Assembly (NCBI GenBank): GCA_963922205.1
Contig: CAWUHX010000025.1
Location: 186,001-250,000, forward strand
Direction: 5' to 3'
DNA: 64,000 bases
Origin: Romanomermis culicivorax
Taxonomy: Eukaryota > Nematoda > Enoplea > Mermithida > Mermithidae
This document shows positions 22,147 through 33,862 of the stretch, piece by piece. How positions within the stretch are numbered: position 1 is the stretch's first letter; every line of letters starts with the position of its first letter. Both the position numbers and the translations under genes were made by a program. A model generated the notes under the pieces. It did not search any database. It had not been told where the DNA came from and worked only from the letters and a program-made list of their open reading frames with translations.

Positions 22147-23891
22147 ATGGATGTAGGTAGAACCACCCTCGTTTCACATACAATTGACACCAATGGCTCC
22201 CAACCCATACGTAGACAACTTTATCGGACTTCCCCAAAAGAAAAGCAAATCATACAAGCAGAAGTTGAGCAACTCGCAGCAGCAGGTGTCATAAGCCAAA
22301 GCAATGGTGTACCAACACAGTTTTAGTTCCCAAAAAAGATGGAGGCCATCGTTTATGCATTGATTTTAGAGGCCTCAATAAAGTCTCAAAAAAAGACACA
22401 TACCCTTTGCCCCGTATAGACGAAATTCTAGACACCCTTCGTGGAATGAAATATTTTACGTCCCTTGACCAATCCAATGCATACTATTCCATTCCCATAG
22501 CACAAGCAGACAGAGAAAAAACAGCCTTTAATTGCTCAGCCGGCCAGTATCAATTCAATTACCTCCCCTTTGGACTCACCAATGCCCCAGCCACATTCCA
22601 AAGGTTAATGGATGTTATCCTCTCGGGACTGCAATGGAACACATGCCTTGTGTATCTCAATGATGGTTTGGTATTCGCAGACTCCCATGCCCAAATGCTG
22701 AAACGTTTAGACACTATTCTTGCCCGATTCTCACAAGCAGGCCTTAAGCTAAACATACAAAAATGCAAATTCTGCCAGCCCCAAGTCCAATACTTAGGCC
22801 ACGTCATTTCCCAGCAAGGCATTTCACCAGATCCCCATAAGGTACAGGCCATCTATGACATACCCACACCCAAAAGCTCAAAAGAAGTTAAGTCATTCCT
22901 TGGCCTACCCTCGTATTATCCCAGATTCATCCCAAATTGCTCTCAAGTTTCTAGCCCACTCACATTGTTACTCAAAAAGAATTCGGAATTTTCCTGGGGC
23001 CCCGAACAGCAAAACGCATTCACTAAGCTCAAAGAATTACTCATCCATGCCCCAATACTGCAGCATCCCGATTTTACAAAACCATTTATTCTGCAAACTG
23101 ACGCCTCAAAACTCGGAATCGGCGCCATTCTCAGTCAGCTAGATAGTAAAGGTCAGGATCGCCCCATTGCTTTTCGAAGCCGCACATTGAAACCCGCAGA
23201 ACGCAACTACCTGATCACTGAGTTGGAAACCCTTGCAGTAGTAGAGTTTGTCAAGTATTTCTGCCCCGATCTTTTCCAGCAACATGTTATTGTACACACT
23301 GACCATACAGCAGTTCAGACAGTCTTACAAAAGGAAAACTCGTCCCCTCGCATTGCCCGTTGGGGATTAGCCCTCTCTGGTATCCAGTTAGACATTCGAC
23401 CCAAGAAAGGCACTGCTAACCGCAACGCAGATGCAGTTTCTCGATTCCCCTCACAGACAGCAAAACAATCCTTTGACATCGATCAATTAGAAACCCAACC
23501 CGACATATCCACTATCAATTCGGTTTTGGAAGCTGAAGCAACTGAACAAGAAGAGCAACAGAAAAATTTTGCTGAACTCCAACGCACTGATCCCACTGTC
23601 AAAAGTATTTTAGCGAAAATCGCCCAAAAACACCCCCTTACCCTGATCAAATTCACAGTGCATCAAAACATCCTCTTTCGTATAGTCGACAAACAAGCAA
23701 AACTATACATTCCCAAGTCACAAGTCCAGCATCTCATCGCCTCACATCATGACAGCAAATTCACAGGTCATTTTGCAGCCCGAAAAACTTTACACTTGCT
23801 CAGACAAAAATATTTCTGGCCCCAAATGAGCCGTGATATCAAACGTTACTGCAAAACTTGCCACCCATGCCAGACACAGAAAGCCCTCTGA
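22147..23891 (+). pseudogene. Element A reverse transcriptase-RNaseH and integrase zinc finger, copy 2
   Basis: Same breaks as copy 1: first frame 22147-22326 ending in TAG, main frame 22407-23891, YLND in the polymerase box (Asn codon 22659-22661), and in-frame TGA at 23889-23891. Shared lesions show that the parent was already inactive when duplicated. Confidence 0.9.
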
Positions 23892-24827
23892 CACAAAGTG
23901 CATGCAAACTTGGTACCAATTCAGCCGACTGGCCCATTTGATCGAGTCGGTGTTGATTGCATGGGACCGTTACTCCTCACTGAAGACTGCAACCGATTCC
24001 TTGTCGTTTTCATCGATTATTTCACAAAATATGTAGAGGCATTCCCGACCCCTGACATCACTGCAGCCACTATTGCCAAGCTATTCATAACCAAAATTGT
24101 TTGCCATCATGGGTCCCCAAAAATCATCCATTGTGATCGTGGCTCCGATTTTGTATCCGATCTCTTCTCATGGATAACTAGTTTATGCAATACTCAGAAA
24201 ATTCATACCACCCCATATCATCCCTTTGCCAATGGGGAAGTTGAGCATTGCAACCAAACCCTAGCCACCCGTATCCGCATGTACATCAATTCAAATCACA
24301 CTGATTGGGATACTTATCTGCCCTATGCCGTTTTTTCGATCAACATTCATAAAAATGATAGCACATCGTATCCCCCATTTGAATTACTCCACGGTAGGCA
24401 AGCTAATCTGCCGTCAGATGCAGCTTTAAATTTTTTCCCCACGTCCTACATGGTTGATTTAGATGATTACGCCCTTCGTGTAAAATCGCATTTTACAGAA
24501 GCACTCTCAACCGTGCAGAAAAGTTTGCAAAAAGCCCAAGCCCACTATACCCGTCAGTATAACAAGCATGCTCAGAACATACATTACAAGGCAGGTGATC
24601 TTATTCTCTACAAAAATCATTCATGTAAACAAGGGTTGACTCCCAAATTCCTCCCTCGCCAAAATGGGCCCTATACAGTTACAAATTTCATGTACCCCAA
24701 CGTTACACTCAAACACCCCCATAAGAATATTACATTTACGGTGCATGTAAATGAGACAACCCCTTTCTACCCTCGGAAAGCAGTTAACGAATCTACCCCC
24801 ACCCCTCCTCAACCTCCAAAGCCTTGA
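23892..24827 (+). pseudogene. Element A integrase core and C-terminal domain, copy 2
   Basis: Same frame after the TGA; DDE residues and the GPY/F module are present as in copy 1. It ends just before the polypurine tract of LTR3. Confidence 0.9.
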
Positions 24828-24858
24828 ACGAGGACGTTCAACTCCGGAAGGAGGGAAA

Positions 24859-25756
24859 TGTAACGTACCTGCTAAAGCAGTACTGTAAATATGTAGCATA
24901 CTGTATGTAATAGACATTTATTAGATATTATTTTACTTCCACATTTTATCGTCTCAAGGGTGTCTGGGATTCACACCCAAACATTTCTATAAAATTACGT
25001 GAAGTACTTTATTTTGATCCGTTCACACCCCGGTAGCCCAATTAAGATGCCCTAATTAATTTGCACAAACGGCAGCTGTTCCCCTAGAACCTACACTAAA
25101 CTACACATTCCACAGCTACCGTAATCCCCCGTAAAAATCGTAAACAACACCTGCACACAGTAAAATACATAGAAGCCCGGCCAGACAGTAGTCTCAAGTG
25201 TAACGGTAGCGGCGGTCCCACAAAACATGTGTATACAGAGAAACGGATACAGGAAGCATGCACAGAAGCACAAAGGTGTGGCCAAGCCCACCGTAGGAAG
25301 CAAGCAAAGCACAGAAAGCATACAGTACCAGGAAAGCGTTAGAGAGGTGTAACTAAGTAAGCATAAAAAGCGTAGCAGGAAATGACGATTGGCGGAAGAA
25401 GATGGACAGAAGCTCGACCTCCCGCGACGCCCAGGGAGTGGCCAAAATCGCCGTATAAAAGAAGAAGCAAAGGGTTATTTGATCATTCTTATTCTTGTGG
25501 TTTTACATTTTTTCGACTCCCGCGCTCGCCCCGTCCCTTTTTTATACATTTGCAAGCGGCCAATTATTCGAAAGCAACCTAAACCGAGGCCCCGTTCGTA
25601 TTATAAATCGAAACGCGTTTTGTATTGTCGACGTTCAAGCGACCGTCGATCATTCGTATATTATCGCCCTGTATTGTACCGCCCGCGCCCCGTTGTCCCT
25701 GCAGTATCGACCGATTGGTTAGAAGTAAAGTACCTCACACAAATCTGGTCGTTACA
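24859..25756 (+). repeat. Element A LTR3 (3')
   Basis: 898 bp from TGTAACG to CGTTACA; TATA box 25454-25461. Its first half matches LTR2 and differs from LTR1. Its second half carries about 19 private differences from both, several at CG sites where the others have TG or CA. Confidence 0.95.
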
Positions 25757-25760
25757 CCTT
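25757..25760 (+). repeat. Target-site duplication CCTT, right copy (element A)
   Basis: Direct copy of 8089-8092, right after LTR3. Element M minus-strand sequence resumes on both sides. Confidence 0.75.
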
Positions 25761-25882
25761 GGCCACCTTGCAACGACCTTTGCATTCTTGTGTTTTCTTT
25801 CGTTTTTGCTTGCAGCTGTGGGAAGGGCAATATCAGCTCTCTCCGCTACACCCTGTAAAATTTTATGTTTTAAGTTATGCAA
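25757..25882 (-). pseudogene. Element M gag-env junction and env 5' leader
   Basis: The short minus frame (HNLKHKILQ, then a basic Ala/Lys-rich tract) lines up with the leader upstream of the element A env signal peptide. It is interrupted by the element A insertion and continues conceptually at 8092. It includes the conserved TTTTACAG. Confidence 0.55.
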
Positions 25883-25899
25883 GTGTTTTAATTTAATTT

Positions 25900-27540
25900 A
25901 TTTTACCTAATCGTTCAAAAAAGGATTTTGGATGAACTTCTTTTTGGAACGCCGCAACGTTGGGTTCCAATGAACTGGGTTCCAACAGTGGAGCCCTGAA
26001 CGGCCTGCTAATTTTTTGGATACAAAAGTTGGCCAGCAGGACCTCTTTGTTGCTGGGTCCATTGATGTCTTGCGCCATTTCCATTTGTGGGGCCTAATTT
26101 TCTTTTTCGCCCACTTTTTCTGTTTCATCGTCTTCAGAACAAAATGACTTGAGCGTTCTTGGCGGGCTGCTATCCAGCGACTGGCTCGCTGGACAGCCCA
26201 CGCCCTAATTTTGCGTTGGTGTTGGGGAATAGTCATAGTCTAATGTTTCTGGTTCATCGAACATGATTGATAACAAAGACCCTACAAAAAAACAATGTTG
26301 CGATGAGTCATGCATTTCCCCAACTAAATCAGGGCCATCACCATCAAGAGGGTACCCATTTGGACATCCTTGGATGTTATTTTGCGCGTTTTTTGATTTT
26401 TGAGGGCAATTGCTGCTCCAATCCCCTTTTTCTTTACATGTGTAGCATTGAGTATCTTTCAACTGAGAACAAAATTTGCTCTTGTGTCCCATTTTTTACA
26501 ATGATAACATTTTGATCTGCAGTCATTTCTTGAGTGGCCATTTTGCCGACAAATTTTGCATTGCAGTTTGGATCTGCACTCATGGGCAAAATGACCAACT
26601 TTACCACATGTATGACACGTGACATCCTTTCTATTTGCATATTGTTTTTGATGTATGTTTTGTTGCATCTGTATGCATAATTTATTTAGTTTTTCATTTA
26701 TTTCATCTATTTGCTTATTCGTCTTACTTCCTGAGGGTTGCAAGGCAAGAACGGGCTCTTGCAACCCAACATTGTATCTGGCCGAAGGGGAAAACTGCAC
26801 ATTGGCCTCATTTCACAAAATTTCTTGTTCCACGAAAGTTGCTTCTTCAATTAAATGATTTAAATTAGTGAAACATTTAAATTTTACGGCTTTTCAGACA
26901 TCTGCCTGAAGCCCATCCAAAAAAATTGATTCAAGAATGGTGTTCCTTGCATTTGTGTCAAGAGTTGGGTAGGCGAGCCTTCTCATTTTTTTAAGTTCAT
27001 TGAAATATGCAGTAACCGTTTCGGTTCTTTTTTGTTTTCTATCTTTTAAACTATGTCTGTGAAAAAGGGCGTCCCATTGGTTGGGGAATGCTTATTCCAA
27101 AGCAACTTTAAATTGTCCATAGTTCGTGGGTAGATCATCAGAATTTGAAATATTTTCAAATTTTGTGAGGGCATCACCTCTAAGGTGAAACTCCAAAAAA
27201 ATTCTTTTTAGTTGATCATCTTCGTTTTTTATTCTTTTCAAAATCATTTGTTTTTCGAGTTTTTAGCCCATTCGGTAAAATTTTCGTTGGGCAGTCCGAA
27301 AAAGACCAGAAAATAGTTAATTTTGGCTGAAAGCATGTCACCATGCAAGTAATTCACTCTAATTTCATTTATGGTCAATTCCGTGTGGGCTGCTTTTCTG
27401 TTCATTTGGGCTTCAAGGTTTTGAAGCCTCGGATCCAAGACCACAGCTAACACGTCTTGAACAACATGACCATGTGTGTCCTGATTTTGTAAGGGCATTT
27501 TTCGGATAATTTGATTTTTAGCATCTTGCTCAATGCACAA
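25900..27540 (-). pseudogene. Element M gag
   Basis: Minus-strand homologue of the element A gag, broken into several frames. The N-terminus starts at about 27540. CCHC knuckles appear at about 26640-26430 (CHTCGKVGHFAHEC, CKICRQNGHSRNDC, a third broken by a frameshift, and CYTCKEKGDWSSNC in which His is replaced). The C-terminal Asp/Pro-rich tail lies at 26300-26205. It lies between the M LTR and M env, giving gag-env order on this strand too. Confidence 0.82.
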
Positions 27541-27781
27541 AAATGTTTCACTTAAGGTCTCTGTACATTTATTTTCCAGATTTTATATAAAAACCCTGTT
27601 ATGGTACAAAAAACGTTCTTTATGTGAACCGAAGAGTTGTTTTTGGGGAAAAACCAAACTGATTTTTCCTCGCCAAATTCGAAAATCGAAAAAAACTAAA
27701 GTGGTTTTTGGGAAAGGGGACAATTTACATTAAATGTCCCGCAAAAATTTTAAAAGGTTCTTTTTTTTAATTTTATCCCCT

Positions 27782-27794
27782 GGTACGGTCACCA
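27782..27794 (-). promoter_or_regulatory. Element M primer-binding site
   Basis: The reverse complement reads TGGTGACCGTACC, identical to that of element A, seven bases inside the LTR end. Confidence 0.6.
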
Positions 27795-27801
27795 AGATTT
27801 A

Positions 27802-28376
27802 TGTGACATCCTTTCTCAATGTTCTCGGAAACCCTGTTGCACCTACTGTGAAATTATGATATCAACAAATGAAGGCTTGGGTTTTTGTTATTTTTTGTTA
27901 AATTTACTTACAAATTTAAATGGATAAGGTGATAAGCATAATGGTGCAGGCGCTCGAAGGTGAAAGGGTGACACAATAGAAAAAGCTAAAAATTCGGGGT
28001 TTGTTGTAACGAAGGCAAATTTCAATGAGGGATTCGCCTGTTCCGATATTCCATAAATGAAGGGCAACTCTTTTGCCACTAAACAGCAATGAAAAAACTG
28101 GCAAAAGTAAAGCGAGCAATTAAACTATCGTGTAATCCAAAAAACTGACTCTTCTCTTTTTTCTCAGTCACACATCAATTTTCTTGGGGCGTGGTCAGCC
28201 CTGCTTGATTCATAATCCTGGCATGTAGTTCCACTATGTGGAAGTGCCTATAAAGTACAGTAGCAGTGTAGCACCTGCTACTTCAACGGTTTTGCCAAAA
28301 TTGTTGGTGGGTTCAAAACATTGAACCGATTAGTGTATTTTTTAGTGAAAGTGGTTTTTTGTTTTAGGGTGTGTCA
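27802..28376 (-). repeat. Element M 5' LTR
   Basis: About 575 bp. The inner end (minus strand ...TGTCACA) is fixed by the primer-binding site. The outer end at TGACAC is inferred from a partial inverted match and the TG/CA rule. The partner LTR is not in the window. Confidence 0.55.
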
Positions 28377-28676
28377 ACCTTTCATTTCTTGCCGAGTACA
28401 TACATTACGAGTGCAAAAATGGTCAAAACAAAGTACTTAAAAAATAAGTCTGGTTTCCAACTCGGAACCCAGATTAACAAAAACAAAAGAAAACGAATTG
28501 GTTACATAATTGTACATGACGAGAAAAACATGAGGGACATGAGGGACCTACGTAATAAATAAAATATATAAAAATTTACATGAAAATTATCCAAATTTTT
28601 ACAACTCCTTGACAGGGCTACTAATATTCGATGCTATTAGTAATATCACAGTTTCTAGAAGTCTTTTTCTAATGGG

Positions 28677-28760
28677 CTAAAGTCTATAGACTGGACTACA
28701 TTTAGACAGACAAAAAAATCTTTTATGAATATAGACTTTAGCTCAGTCTATAGACTTTAG
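28677..28760. repeat. Hairpin repeat
   Basis: Arms CTAAAGTCTATAGACT and AGTCTATAGACTTTAG pair perfectly over 16 bp with a 52-base loop. Each arm contains the self-complementary AGTCTATAGACT. Confidence 0.6.
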
Positions 28761-30289
28761 ACTTAAGCCTCCTTTATGAATACGGTCCTCACCATACTTT
28801 GTGCACAAAGGTGTAGAAAATACGCCATGCCGATACTTTGCATTACCTGTAGAAAATACGATCGGCGAACCCTCTGATGCACTCAATTGTTATCAGTTAT
28901 CACCATCAAGGTCCCGGACGAATTTTGTGTGTAGTTTCTCAGGAAAATATGTTTCTTCCGTGAACTTTATGAATATTGAGAATAGAACTGCAAAATTCGT
29001 TTGGATTCAGTGTTCAATTTTCTATACCACATTGATGTAAAATTCGGTGGTCGATTAATGGAATTTGGAGTATGTGCTGGGGCAAGATTGTCGTTTATTC
29101 TCTCTATACCCCATTCATTCTGAAGTGATCGATGCTGTGACATTGCGGCCAAACTTTCATTCAAAATTATGGAAGACACGTTGACTATGTATACAATAAA
29201 TTTTTTCTTCATGATACAGAATTTCTTGATGATCACTCTTTTCAATTTCAATCTTATCGAAATTAATTTTCGGATTTCTAGTAAGGCTACGGTAGCCGAA
29301 GCTCTGACCTCTCTATAATGTAGTTTCTTCAAAATGAGAATGGGAATCACTGGTTCACACCCATCTTACAACGTTATATACACTTAATCATAGTGGGTTA
29401 TGGGAAGAGTATCAAATGGCGGGGCTTAGGCTTAGGTTTATTCTTACACTTGAGCTTTGACATTATTCAGGCTTGCGCCTTAAGCCCGAGTCTAAGCCTG
29501 AGCCTAGGGCTAGTCCCAAGGCTTGTGTTGTGGTGGTGCCTTTCCAGCTGCTCATTATGCAGCATGTCCCGCACTCACCACCACCACTACACCACAATTT
29601 TCGAAACATTCACGTCGCTCGGTTACAGGCGCGTAGCCAGAATTTTTTTTGAGATGGTCAAGACTAAAATTTTGATTTTTTTGTTGTTGAAATAATGCAA
29701 ATCATGTATTTGTCATGTATCTCAATGCTTCCTATTGAATTTGTGCACATATGAAGAACTTTATTAAGCATTACAAATCAATCCTACGATTATTTACTGC
29801 AAAATCATTTATAATTTTTTCAACATTTGCCTTCTGAGTGAAGTGGATGTTCAATAACACCAAATTCGAGCATCGCTTTTCAGTCATGATGAACCGAAAA
29901 CATGTTTTAAGATGCTTCAACTTTGAAAAAAGTCACTCAGATAAGGCAAATCAATCAAGGTCGCCTTGAACTAATCTTTCCAACAATGAAAAGACTTGCA
30001 GGAATAAATTGTGTGTGGCATCGAAAAATTTTGATTTGGAGCTTCTAAAATGTCTACAAATGCATTTTTGTTGGCAGATGTTTCATTTATGTCTTTTGAG
30101 CTTTTTTACATTCCAGTACATCTGGAGCAAGTAATCCACCCACAATTTTTCACTTTTTCAAAATTCTTTTCCCCCAAAAAGTTTCATTTGTGGAAAAACA
30201 GTGGACCGATCAGTCCGAAGAATTGTAGAATCAAATCCATCGCGAGGCGCCGAAAAATTTTCAGTGTTTTCTGATTTCAGTGTCCGCTA

Positions 30290-30362
30290 ACTGGGTTAAC
30301 GCACTTGGTAGTGGGCCTACCTTGTATGCATTAGGTCGAGGGTTCGAGTCCCTCACCGAGTG
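30290..30362 (+). repeat. tRNA-Thr(UGU)-like sequence, probable SINE head
   Basis: Exactly 73 bases fold as a cloverleaf. The acceptor has one G-G mismatch; T8, A14, G18G19 and A21 are present; the anticodon loop is CTTGTAT with TGT at 34-36; the T arm is perfect (GAGGG TTCGAGT CCCTC). The anticodon stem has three mismatches, so a functional tRNA is unlikely. A non-tRNA tail follows to about 30475, as in tRNA-derived SINEs. Confidence 0.55.
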
Positions 30363-31409
30363 TCACTTTTCTGATGCGCTAGCCACATTGATTTGGGCAC
30401 ACCACATAAGCCCCTCGTCGCTAATCACATGAGGGAGTGTGTATAACGTCATAAGATAGGCGTGAACCAGAGGCAATAATACCAGAATGTTCAACAAACA
30501 CAGTTGGAAATCAAAATCTACTCTGAAGTGGCACTCAAAAATTGTACAGGCTTTCCAATGACGAATAGCTATCTGCTCAATCTACAGTTCTCAGTTAGGG
30601 ATATTCAAAATGCGTCCAAGTTTTGAGAATTTCCGGACAAAAAAAGGGTTTTTGATGTTTCTTTCATTCCAGAATCTTGACCCGATCGGACTATGTTAGT
30701 GCTAGATATCAATCCATACGCGCTTCTGAAATGCTAAGGCTTTTGTTCAGTGATGAGTAAATCATGGGAAAAGCTATTATGCTTGGCGAACTTCTCCAAC
30801 AGTCTATCGCGCATAAGATTCATGATTACCTGTTCATAGTGTGCACACGCTAGTAAGTGGTGCATTTTTATATACTCGGGGGTACCGCGATGGAATCTGT
30901 CTGAAAGGGGGTTTTTAAATAAAAGTGGTTCGTAATTTTTATATGGGATAACCCGTCAAAAATCTAGCTATGAAACTACCATGAACCATCAAAGACCTTA
31001 CTGTCGACGAACACTTTTCTACCTTAAAGACGGAATGTCACTTCACACAGTGGGCAACATCATAGGTGATGGCCGCTAGCTCACTAGTTTAGGGCTAAAC
31101 AGGCAATCGGTCCCTGCTAGCAATTTCAAAGTCTACTGTTCGCTACATGAACTTTAGTTTTCTGATGGTTGCAATAGATAATTTGAACCAGAAAAACTTG
31201 TTTAAACCTTTATTTCAGGGAATAATGGTAGTGTTTGGTTGTTATTTTAAGAAATTTCCGATTTCCTGTCCAAAAACTTTTCTTTTTCTACTTTACGAAA
31301 ACTTTTTAAAAGTTGGTTCATGGCACATGAATAAGGACATCAGAGAAATGCAAAGAAATAATATCTTGTAGTCTGTTTTTCTTGAAATGCGTCTAAATAA
31401 TGAAAGTGG

Positions 31410-31413
31410 AAAG
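31410..31413 (+). repeat. Candidate target-site duplication AAAG (element T, left)
   Basis: AAAG precedes TGTCACATG; a matching AAAG at 44108-44111 follows the proposed 3' LTR end. Confidence 0.35.
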
Positions 31414-31656
31414 TGTCACATGCCCCTCAATTCCCCAACGTCACGTGATTTTCATCATGTTGATACTTTATTTTTTCCCATCACTTTTTTGTTTTACAAT
31501 CATTTACTTTAATTTCATTCCATTTATTGTTCTGCACATGCATTTTTATGTTTTGTTTTATTGTATTTTTCGTTTATTTTATTATGCACGTGGGCTACAG
31601 TACGCCCTTTAGCTAAAAACTTCCGCCAAAAGGTGCTTCATGGGCACGTGGCTATT
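31414..31656 (+). repeat. Element T 5' LTR, truncated
   Basis: It aligns with 42848-43110 (shared TGTCACATG start, ATGCATTTTTATGTTTTG, CCCTTTAGCTAAAAACTTCC and GGCTATTT). At 31656 it jumps directly into gag, so the rest of the LTR, primer site and start of gag were deleted. Confidence 0.75.
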
Positions 31657-33195
31657 TCATGCTGAATCATCAGAACAATGGTCGCCCGAGCAATGCTCAG
31701 CAATTGTCCTCGACCCCCATCAAGGAGGTCCGCTGCTTACAGCAGGAGATGGCCATGCTCATGGCCCACCTTGCGAATCTCACGGCCAAGCAATGTTCGC
31801 CCACTCCAAAACCACCGATGCTGTCTTTCCAACTGTTGATGCAAGTACAGCCAGTCCGCCAGCACCCATCAGGAGCACACCTCCAAATGTGCTCCTTTCA
31901 TGGACTTTGTATGCACAGCCATGCCAATTGCCGGGCTCAGGGTCTCACTGGCCCCATCCCTAATGACAATGCCGCCAAGGGTGGTCATTGTTACTTTTGT
32001 CGTATGTGGGCTCATATGATAGACCAATATAATAGGCCCTGCCCACATTGCTGTCAAGTGCGAGTACACAGAGCCCCAGCCTGTCTGCAGCCCAGTGAGA
32101 TGAATCCAGGTGAGAATAACTATCATAACTCAGGTTACTCTCCCCAGGGGTCAAATGTGTATAATCAGAGAAATGCTTATCTACCTTCTAATGGGATGGG
32201 GAACCAATATCAGCAGCCCTACACCGCAACAATGCCATCAGGGCTACCAACAATCTTCCTCACCCAGATCCTCTTGATCTGGATGACAAAGCACTTGCTG
32301 AGCACATGGCCGATTCTTCACAACAGTGTTATCCTGTCTGTGTAATCAGTATTGGGTTTTCAGTGTTTACAGCGGCTCCGGCACCAGCACCAACATCTAT
32401 GTCTGCCCTACTGCCTCCACTGCCACAGTACACAACGCTGGTCATCATGGACCCCTTAACAGCACAGCCGTTTGTTGACTATGCCAACATGCTGGCATCT
32501 CACTGAATTCCAAAGAAATCAGCAACTGTGGAGTCCTCTCCAACAGCCGCCACAACCTCACTGGCGCCCTTTGCAGATATCCTCACCCAAGGACCACACC
32601 AGAAATTCCCACAGACTCAGCAATGGAAGTCATCGACCAGATCAAGTCAATAAATCTGACAAGTATACTACCTTCTCCTTCCGGTGATCCAGAGTTGGAA
32701 ACCATAAATGTAAACCAGTCCAGGACTTCAACAATTTCTCATTTACAGACACATCACCCATCCAAGACGTGATGCTGGCGGTTTGGTCAGTCGATCTGGC
32801 CAAGAAATATCCACATTTGCCATGGGCATTGCTCAATGAACCATCCCAAGTTGAAGCACTCATGGCTGCGGATGTCATGCTCGCAGCACCCATGTTGCTG
32901 CAACTTTTGTGACCCAACATTGCCCGATGGGCACTCGAGTTCATCACTAATGGCACAATCCAGGCATCACCCATCAAGAAGTTCCTGTTGAATGGGGAGC
33001 TGTCCTCACCAGCTGTTGGCGCCATCTGCCGCACTGTCAAACAGGCTAGTCAGATTACCCTGCCTGCTGTTGCTACTCCACTGTCGACAGAAATGCTCAC
33101 TGTTGCTGCTGCACCACCAATAGAGGCACCTGCCATTGCTGCCTCACCTTCTGCAATGATGACATGCTGCCGCAACCAAGTCGCCCATCTTTGAG
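31657..33195 (+). pseudogene. Element T gag remnant
   Basis: The frame from 31659 to 32345 retains Gag zinc-binding motifs: CSFHGLCMHSHANC (the CxxHGxCxH type), then CYFCRMWAH and CPHCCQVRVH. It continues in other frames with Pro/Ala-rich sequence to about 33195. The capsid part is largely deleted with the LTR end. Confidence 0.55.
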
Positions 33196-33612
33196 AAAAT
33201 GGTCATTGCCAAGAGCCTACATCCAGTCAATGAGGACGTTAGCATCTGTAGAAGAAGTGGAAAAAAAGTGATGAAAAACGTAAAGTAAAGCGAGAAAAAT
33301 TACCATAAAAAAGCGAGCTCGAGGAACCCTGCTGTGTGCACAGCTTCAGACTACCAACAGGCGACCACTGGTCAGCAATAGGACAACACATTGTGTAAAG
33401 ACTCAGAATAAAGCGCAGAAAAATGTGTGATGCTAGGATAGGAGCAATCACTAGTGCAAATATCTATACAGCAAGACCAAGGCCTTGGCCATTTATGCAA
33501 ATTAGTTACAAAAACGATTCATTATGAAAAGGGAAAATGACTAAAACCAGTGGACAAACATCCAGCACACAAGAACTCTCATGAAAACACCCCCCCCCTC
33601 AACCCCCTACAC

Positions 33613-33700
33613 ACATGTGAAAACATGTGAAAACATCATATTTTAAATCTACATGTGAAATCTACATGTGAAAACATCATATTTTAAACAACAATACTAT
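33613..33700 (+). repeat. Short tandem repeat (ACATGTGAAAAC / ATCATATTTTAAA)
   Basis: ACATGTGAAA occurs four times with two copies of CATCATATTTTAAA. It lies between the gag and env remnants of element T. Confidence 0.7.
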
Positions 33701-33862
33701 GCAAAATTACACAACATGTGAACATAAAAAATAACATAATTAGAATAGCAGTGCTACTTTCCCTACACATCATTGATGAGTCACCATTTCACTCAGTGAC
33801 TGCCCTGTGATCGCCGAAAGTCGGTATCCTCTGAGAAATCCACCCATCCGGCAGTCTGGTCA

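Larger units (their letters stand above)
8093..25756 (+). mobile_element. Element A: tandem LTR-gag-env-PR-pol-LTR-gag-env-PR-pol-LTR array
   Basis: Three 898-bp LTRs (8093, 16476, 24859) flank two internal regions of about 7.5 kb, offset by 8383 bp. Each internal unit reads gag, env-like glycoprotein, retropepsin, RT-RNaseH, integrase. I could find only three base differences between the two internal regions by eye (9885/18268, 11171/19554, 11829/20212), whereas LTR1 and LTR3 differ at about 30 positions. Both copies share several disabling mutations, so neither appears autonomous. Confidence 0.93.
7026..28376 (-). mobile_element. Element M: old, internally deleted gag-env-pol retroelement split by nested insertions
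   Basis: Minus-strand order: 5' LTR (28376-27802), primer-binding site (27794-27782), gag (27540-25900), env N-terminal part (25882-25757, continuing at 8092-7511 across the 17.7-kb insertion of element A), then integrase (about 7510-7026). The segment from mid-env to the integrase zinc finger is deleted. Proteins are clear relatives of those of element A but diverged and broken. The 3' portion stops at the R1 LTR and should continue left of the window if R1 inserted here. Confidence 0.75.
28377..31413. other. Non-coding interval between elements M and T
   Basis: No convincing gene in 3 kb of A/T-rich sequence. It holds a 16-bp perfect inverted repeat (28677-28692 / 28745-28760), CTTAGG/CCTAAG-type short inverted motifs around 29420-29530, and a tRNA-derived repeat at 30290. 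A 127-codon minus frame at 28967-29350 is not recognisable. Confidence 0.5.

Noticed and set aside
28967-29350. 127-aa minus-strand ORF
   Set aside because: No recognisable motif, splice context or homology to neighbours; kept as non-coding.
30290-30362. Functional tRNA-Thr gene
   Set aside because: Three anticodon-stem mismatches and one acceptor mismatch, plus a SINE-like tail; a tRNA-derived repeat is more likely.
33613-33700. CRISPR-like array
   Set aside because: Short irregular repeats in an animal genome without regular spacers; simple tandem repeat.
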